The notes beneath the pieces were generated by a model that worked only from the letters and a program-made list of their open reading frames with translations, was not told the DNA's origin and did not search any database. Positions 58,290-64,000 of a DNA stretch of 64,000 bases are shown here, piece after piece. Position numbers and translations under genes: made by a program. Position 1 is the stretch's first letter. Each line of letters starts with the position of its first letter. Source of the stretch: Onthophagus taurus (lineage: Eukaryota > Arthropoda > Insecta > Coleoptera > Scarabaeidae); contig NC_091972.1 in NCBI RefSeq assembly GCF_036711975.1, positions 11,351,001 through 11,415,000 of the forward strand. The letters run 5' to 3'.

Positions 58290-58445
58290 GTTATGAATGT
58301 TTGGTTGAGAGATGATGAAATAAACGTAACATTGGGACAGATGAAGAATAACAGATGCCCAGGATGAGACCAAGTTATTAAAGAAATGTTAAATTTGGGC
58401 GGTAAAACTCTATGTGAAGCAATAAGAGTATTGCCAAGGTAATAC
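58290..58445 (+). mobile_element. LINE reverse-transcriptase fragment
   Basis: Text 'INVTLGQMKNNRCPG', a stop, then 'DQVIKEMLNLGGKTLCEAIR' matches the 'LxxMKNxKxPGxDxIxxExLKxGGxxL' block of LINE RTs. It is a short fragment in the 388-bp gap between the convergent SKIC3 and MRPL13 genes. Confidence 0.65.
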
Positions 58446-58594
58446 AAAAATGGTAAAAAAATGTTTATCTTCTAAATTAGAGTTTTATAAATCCATGGAA
58501 CAGTTTTAGAATGTGATATAGCATGATATGACCTATATAGGAGAAAAAACAATATATTAACATAACCACTACTTTAATTCAAAATATAAAACAA

Positions 58595-59291
58595 TCATTT
58601 CAGTACATAATCTTTAGGATAATCAATAATCTTTGGAAAAGCTTTCACTTCCTCTTCTGCATAATGATCAAGACGTTTCGGAACACCTCTAATTTGTCTA
58701 ATTTGATTTGAAACATTTTCTAACATTTCAGGTGGTACATTAGCATCTGGAAATATGTGTAGCCTTTGCATGGTATATCTTCTTTGTAAGTTTCCATCCA
58801 TACTATTATAAATAGCCTTCTTCAAAACCTAATATTAAAAAAAAAATTAACCTTATTAAATTACAAGATAAAAAATCTTACCATTGTGGGATCTTTATTA
58901 TGTAATTCCCAAGCTAAAGTCCAAGATGCACCTCTAGGATACCCTGTGTGATGAAAATACACTCTCTTTTTCCACTCATCGCCGGGTAATGCAATATTTG
59001 CACTGTTTATTACAATTACATGATCACCACAATCATCTAGCAAAAAATTTTACTTTATTGCTTGCATAAATCATATTTGCATTATTTAAACTTACTCATT
59101 GGGTGATAAATGGGTTTGTAGAGCCCCATTAAATATTTTTTAAGTAAAGTAGCTGATTGAAAAGGATTTTGCCAAGATGCATCATAAATATGCCAAATTC
59201 TTGCGAAAGTTGCCCATTGCTAAATTTTAAAATAAATAATTGTGTATAAGAATTATATTTCATTTACCTGCGTTCTTTTAAGTGCATTCAT
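58595..59291 (-). CDS. mRpL13: Mitochondrial ribosomal protein uL13m (MRPL13), four exons
   Basis: Exons (minus): 59291-59268, 59219-59096, 59036-58882, 58828-58595. The frame gives 178 residues, the same length as human MRPL13. Landmarks: 'QWATFARIWHIYDASWQNPF', 'LKKYLMGLYKPIYHP', 'CGDHVIVINSANIALPGDEW' and 'RVYFHHTGYPRGASWTLAWE', then 'VLKKAIYNSMDGNLQRRYTM' and 'QRLHIFPDANVPPEML'. It is a core protein of the mitochondrial large subunit. The first exon codes for only eight residues, so the start is easily lost. It is divergent from spenito and convergent with SKIC3. Confidence 0.96.
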
Positions 59292-60025
59292 GTTATTTGA
59301 AGTATTTATTAAAAGTTTATATGCTATTGAGGTTAAATTGAATTAGGTTAGGTTTGACAGTTTGATGTGAAGTTGGTTAACAAATTTTTTATTAAAAATT
59401 ATTTGTGTTAAATTAATTAAAATTTATTGATGTAATTTAATCTTATTAATATATTTTAATTAAAATGAATCATTTATTAATATTATAATATTAAACAGTT
59501 TCTTTTTGGAATCTAGTTGGTAAATTAAAGGAACTACTAAAAGAGTCAAATCAGTCTTTAACTAACGATTAAATGTTGTAGTTTGTACGTTACTTAATTT
59601 TAGTAAAATTAAATTAATAATTTGAGAAATACAAAAAGCTATTTTTGTATCTAAATCTAAATTTTTTTAAAATATTTATTTAATGATCCGTAGTTATGGA
59701 AGTTGTATTGATACATCAATTTGTAGCATCGCCATTTTGTGAAAACCTTTCATTCTCTATTTTGGGAGTGTCAGTGATTGTAAAAGAAGAGAGTTGTTGC
59801 GGTGAAGAAATAAACACAAAGTGAACGTACAAAAATCGTTCTAAATAACGTATGTTTCAATAAAACAAAAAATTTAACTGATCTATTACTTAGCACGTGT
59901 AACAATGGGTGTATTGTGTTGTGTTTTTAGGCGAGGTGAGCTGTGTCATCCGTTGTGTTGTCGTGTAGCGGTGCAGAGTGCGTATGATCTCTGGAAGGGA
60001 CAGAATAACCGTACGGATACAAAAT
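59292..60025. promoter_or_regulatory. Divergent promoter region and 5' UTR of spenito / MRPL13
   Basis: 734 bp between the two start codons. The stretch 59720-60025 is less AT-rich and likely is spenito 5' UTR. The in-frame upstream ATG at 59984 has a poorer context. A possible 5' UTR intron was not resolved. Confidence 0.4.
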
Positions 60026-62155
60026 ATGAAAAGGAGTAGTGATAGGGACACGCCACCACGCAGCAAAAGGTCTCGGTCCAGCATGGGCAGGTACGACGAT
60101 AGCTCAGATGAGCGTATAACCCCAGAGCGTATTCGCAGGAGGGGCAGCCGCGGCCGATCTCCAAGTCCAAGACCAAGGTACATGTCGCCACACCGTGATG
60201 AGTACATGCGACATGCGCCCCCAGAAAGGGCCTATCCATACAAAGTTTTATGTGTGAGTGCATTACATCCAAAAGCAAGCGACGAAGTTATCAAAGACAC
60301 GTTATATCGTGAATACAAAAAGTATGGAGAGCTTAGCATTCGGATTTCTCACGATTTGGACGAACGAGTAGCTTACGTTTGCTTTAGAAACCCCGATGAT
60401 GCCCGTGAGGCAAAACATGGGCGACCAAGGATCATTATTTACGATAAAGTTGCTTTGGTTGAAGCTGTTTATGAAGTGGCTAGATCTTCTAGTGATATGT
60501 ATCGTCGCCCGCGTTCAATAACCCCAGAATACGATAGACATTATTATGCAAGATCCCCGGAACGTTTAAGACCCGTTGAACGTTATGATAGAGCTTATGG
60601 TATGCCACCTGGAGTTCCTGTTCATAGGGAATTCCGACGCGAAGCTCTTCCCGGTCCTCATCATGAGTATTTAGCGCGTCCTCCCATTCATCATCCTCCT
60701 CACATGGCACCTGCACATCCATATGGTCCTCCTCGTCATAGCGTACCACGTCCACCTTTCGAAAAAACCGAAAATAAAAAAGATAAATTCCCTAACTATT
60801 TACATCATATCTCCCCCGAAGAAGACCCGTTAGCTACACGTACATTATTTGCTGGTAATTTAGAAATTAACATAACAGAAGAAGAATTACGTAGAATTTT
60901 CGGTCGTTACGGAACTGTAGAAGATATCGACATAAAACGTCCACCACCCGGTACAGGAAACGCGTTCGCTTTCGTTCGTTTTTATACTTTAGATATGGCA
61001 CATCGCGCAAAAGTCGAATTATCAGGTCAATACATTGGAAAATTTCAATGTAAAATTGGATATGGTAAGGCAACACCTACGACGCGTATTTGGGTAGGTG
61101 GTTTGGGTCCTTGGACTTCAGTAACGCAGTTAGAACGCGAATTCGATCGATTTGGGGCCATTAAAAAAATCGATTACGCGAAAGGTGATAACCAAGCGTA
61201 CATTTTATACGATAGCATTGATGCCGCTCAAGCAGCCGTTAAAGAAATGAGAGGTTTTCCATTAGGCGGTCCCGATCGGCGTCTTCGTACCGATTTCGCC
61301 GACGTTACACCAGGCGTTTCGTATCGACCAAAACCATCAACATATCCAGTACACGAAGATCCGTTAGAATATCGCAGAATTGAACCTGAATTTGAATACG
61401 ATGAAAGCTACTCGAGATATCGCCGATCGGCTTATCCAGAAAGACGAGCTGGAAGTCGTGGTCCATATCGATTTATGGAGGAGGAAGAATGGAATCGAAC
61501 TCGACCCGAAGCTGAATACGATCGACATAGATCAGGATCGAGAGGAGTTGATCGTTCTCGATCGAGGTCTCAACGAAGATCGGTCGATTCTGATTCTGAT
61601 AATGGCTCGAGAAGAGCTGGGTTATTAGCTTCGAGTAGAACTTTACCGGAGGTGGCTAGAAAATGTTCGACAGTTTGGCAAGGAGCGCTAATTTTAAAAA
61701 ATTCTTTATTCCCAGCTAAATTTCATTTAATCGATGGTGATACAGATATAGTTGAGGGTTTGATGAAGGATGAGGACGGTCGGCATCAATTGCGCATAAC
61801 ACAACGATTACGTTTGGATCAACCAAAATTGGAAGATGTACAAAAACGTATCGCGGGAGCAAGTTCCCACGCGATTTTCTTAGGTCTTGCTGGATCTACG
61901 GCATCTGTAACTAACGACGATGCAAACGTACAAACTCGACCGTTACGTAATTTGGTGTCATATTTGAAGCAAAAAGAGGCAGCAGGAGTTATATCCTTGT
62001 TGAACAAAGAAACTGAAGCCACAGGTGTTCTTTATTCCTTCCCACCTTGTCCCTTTTCTGCTGAATTAATCAAACGCACCTGTCATAATCTTCCCGATGA
62101 TGCTTTAAAAGAGGATCACTTGGTAATTGTTGTGGTACGTGGCGGTACAGCTTAA
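60026..62155 (+). CDS. nito: Spenito / RBM15-type RNA-binding protein (three RRMs plus SPOC), single exon
   Basis: 709 residues from the ATG at 60026 (MKRSSDRDTPPRSKRSRSS), chosen for its A at -3 and the spenito-like start; an in-frame ATG at 59984 would add 14 residues. The N-terminus is Arg/Ser-rich. RRM1 runs about 72-148 ('YKVLCVSALHPKASDEVIKD'), RRM2 about 271-345 ('RTLFAGNLEINITEEELRRI', 'GNAFAFVRF') and RRM3 about 352-425 ('TRIWVGGLGPWTSVTQLERE', 'NQAYILYDS'). A second RS region follows, and the SPOC domain covers about 550-705 ('VWQGALILKNSLFPAKFHLI', 'FPPCPFSAELIKR', 'HLVIVVVRGG'). Its size and short inter-domain spacing fit spenito (small Spen family) and not full split ends. The family acts in the m6A methyltransferase complex and in Wnt and splicing control. 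Codon use is noticeably less AT-biased than in neighbouring genes. Confidence 0.95.
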   Translation: MKRSSDRDTPPRSKRSRSSMGRYDDSSDERITPERIRRRGSRGRSPSPRPRYMSPHRDEYMRHAPPERAYPYKVLCVSALHPKASDEVIKDTLYREYKKYGELSIRISHDLDERVAYVCFRNPDDAREAKHGRPRIIIYDKVALVEAVYEVARSSSDMYRRPRSITPEYDRHYYARSPERLRPVERYDRAYGMPPGVPVHREFRREALPGPHHEYLARPPIHHPPHMAPAHPYGPPRHSVPRPPFEKTENKKDKFPNYLHHISPEEDPLATRTLFAGNLEINITEEELRRIFGRYGTVEDIDIKRPPPGTGNAFAFVRFYTLDMAHRAKVELSGQYIGKFQCKIGYGKATPTTRIWVGGLGPWTSVTQLEREFDRFGAIKKIDYAKGDNQAYILYDSIDAAQAAVKEMRGFPLGGPDRRLRTDFADVTPGVSYRPKPSTYPVHEDPLEYRRIEPEFEYDESYSRYRRSAYPERRAGSRGPYRFMEEEEWNRTRPEAEYDRHRSGSRGVDRSRSRSQRRSVDSDSDNGSRRAGLLASSRTLPEVARKCSTVWQGALILKNSLFPAKFHLIDGDTDIVEGLMKDEDGRHQLRITQRLRLDQPKLEDVQKRIAGASSHAIFLGLAGSTASVTNDDANVQTRPLRNLVSYLKQKEAAGVISLLNKETEATGVLYSFPPCPFSAELIKRTCHNLPDDALKEDHLVIVVVRGGTA

Positions 62156-64000
62156 ATATTTAAAAAAAAAACAAACAACGGATAATATAAATTCATTATT
62201 ATTTACAAAGCAAACACATCGATTAGAATCATTAATTTTTTTATAAAACTAAGAATTTTTATTAATTTAAATTCACAGGTACACATATAAACAAAAAAAA
62301 ATTACACTCATTGTCGATTTATGTTTATTATTAATCTTTATATCATTTTTTTTTATTTAACGTGAGGTGGTACTATGTAGTGTTAGTTATTTAGGTTAAA
62401 AAATAATAGCGCTGTTTCATCTTGTTTTTCAGGAAATAAGTGAGCCGAAATAGTTTTATGGAATCTTCTGTTAATAACTGTGAAATTTTCTCACTTAAAT
62501 TTTCTTGTAGTAACTCAAAACGAAAAAAAAAAAGAATGTATCTTATGATTTGTGACATTTGGAAGATTAACGAAAACAAAAAACTATATTTTTTAAGTGA
62601 ACATAGTGATTAGTGCTTTCAGTTCTTTTTTATTTTATTTTTGTTTTTTTTCTTGGTTATTTGTTTTTGTTCTCCCGCTAGATAGTTTTTAATATAGTGG
62701 TGTAACAATTTCTGCGCAAGAAACTTGTTGACTTTGTATGTGAAAGGATTGACTGTAAGCAGCCGCTTTATTCAGAAGTAATAAAATGATGCAGTGTATA
62801 ACGTTTTGTGTTTGTGCTGTAGTTAATGATGGAAAGAGTTAGATTTTTTTAAATAAAAACAATGCTAAGTGCTCCGATTGGTGGTCTCCAGAGTATTTTT
62901 TGTGCAAGTTCTTGATCTCATAATTTATTACTCTAAATTTAGTTTTTTTTAATACTTTGGTTTCTCTGATTGTGAACTTATAACAGTGAGTTTTGATGAT
63001 GCTGAACAGATAGGGATGGAATGTTTTGAATGAAAAAAATAAGTTTATGCAAAAAAATGTTTAAAAAAATAAACATGGGAAAAGTTGTGTAAATAATATT
63101 GATAATAATGGTGAGTGACATCTCGTTTTAAAAGTTAAAGACTGTAATATTATGATATGTTTAAACTTAGAGTTGGATTTTAAAAGAAAATGAATAATAA
63201 AAGATTTTTTTGATATAAAAACGAATCAAGAATAAAGGTATTATTTGGGAGACCAATATTAAAATTTTAAAATAACTTTGAATATGATCAGTTTTTCAGT
63301 TAGGTTTAGTAAAATCTCTCCTCTATTCGTTTTAAGAAGCTGATTCCTCGAAGCTGGAGAATAAGAAATGAGGTAAAGGTAAGTATTATTTCAATGAAGA
63401 TGTGGCCAAACTTTAAATGCGTTCTCATGGGATCGTCTTTCCCTTTCTCATTTAAGAACCTCAACATTTAATATAACCTTGACAATTATTTTTGTTAAAT
63501 TAATACTTAAATAGAATTAATTGCTGCTAATATTAATGGGTTATATAATTAAAATATATTAAACTGAATCGTATGAATAAATAGAAAATAATAAACTGTT
63601 AAGTTATTGATAGGTTGGTATCTTAATCAAGATTTGGGTCTCAATCTATAAAGTTTACCGATTTTTGCTTGAAAATCAATTTAATAGCCGTAGCAGTTTG
63701 GTCACGCATTTTCAATAAAATATGATTCTGTCAAGTCACTGGTTTATTACAACGGAATAAAAACTGGAAAATCACTAAAAAGAAATTCTTTTTTATAAAA
63801 AATTTATGACTGAATCTTATCTTCCATAAAAACTTATCTGTTACATAATAATATTTAAGGTTAAAGGTAGGAATATAAGTTATTTTTTATTTAAATCGGT
63901 GGTCACTGTCAAGATTTGCTAACTTATGCAAGTCTAGAACTTATAACATTTTTCACTAAAGCCGAGTTTTCATTAGTAGAATTAGCGGTAGAGTATATTG
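62156..64000. other. AT-rich 3' UTR / spacer after spenito
   Basis: No coding frame is supported. AATAAA occurs near 62780 and in several later places, so the 3' UTR end cannot be fixed. The stretch 63300-64000 shows no repeat pair or gene that I recognise. Confidence 0.4.

Noticed and set aside
59890-60278. Minus-strand frames of 105 and 110 codons at the spenito start
   Set aside because: Antisense shadows of the Arg/Ser-rich spenito N-terminus.
1-64000. tRNA, rRNA or other structured RNA genes
   Set aside because: None noticed by eye; a covariance-model scan could not be run, so absence is not proven.

Overview
This is an AT-rich window of an insect nuclear genome. The evidence is many short (50-60 bp) GT-AG introns, two gustatory receptor genes of the insect 7tm_7 type, insect-style orthologues of conserved animal genes, and abundant decayed DNA transposons and LINEs. 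A beetle is my best guess, but that rests on overall texture and not on a diagnostic sequence. I rebuilt the multi-exon genes by hand from splice signals and reading-frame continuity; every exon junction quoted keeps the frame.

Layout. (1) 0.3-5.7 kb: a five-exon SLC46-type transporter. Its second intron holds a 2.8-kb DNA transposon with matching terminal inverted repeats and a broken transposase. (2) 5.9-11.4 kb: two tandem gustatory receptors (Gr28/Gr43a-like). The first lacks its last exons and is followed by a 2-kb foldback element whose core is six ~172-bp tandem repeats. (3) 11.5-14 kb: dead piggyBac and Tc1/mariner copies. (4) 15.4-20.3 kb, minus: a MEAK7/TLDC1 orthologue. (5) 20.3-25.7 kb: no gene seen. 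(6) 25.7-35.6 kb, minus: an eight-exon ORP3/6/7-type oxysterol-binding protein with PH domain, FFAT motif and lipid-binding domain; its introns carry LINE and MITE remains. (7) 36.6-39.2 kb: a compact cluster. MRPL45 and RTRAF are head-to-head, and RTRAF and a DMAC1-like gene are tail-to-tail with 48 bp between stop codons.

(8) 39.6-51.1 kb: the most unusual part. A divergent pair, a type I membrane protein (minus) and a secreted leucine-rich-repeat protein (plus), is followed by BRK1 (76 aa) and the head of SKIC3/TTC37. A ~5.1-kb piece running from inside the membrane-protein gene to intron 2 of SKIC3 has been tandemly duplicated. The left copy decayed: it keeps an orphan LRR first exon, a BRK1 first exon with two stops and a scrap of SKIC3 exon 2, and it was hit by a LINE that still has a 950-codon open frame. 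The right copy preserves the empty LINE site. (9) 50.3-58.2 kb: the 15-exon SKIC3 gene, with an unrelated five-exon gene nested antisense in intron 12. (10) 58.6-59.3 kb, minus: MRPL13. (11) 60.0-62.2 kb: single-exon spenito (RBM15 type). From 62.2 kb on there is only AT-rich sequence, probably 3' UTR and spacer.

Most conserved genes here are housekeeping: mitochondrial translation and assembly (MRPL45, MRPL13, DMAC1-like), RNA handling (RTRAF, SKIC3, spenito), lipid transfer (ORP), mTOR/lysosome signalling (MEAK7) and actin nucleation (BRK1). Accessory content is the chemoreceptors, the LRR/membrane-protein pair, the nested gene and the mobile elements.
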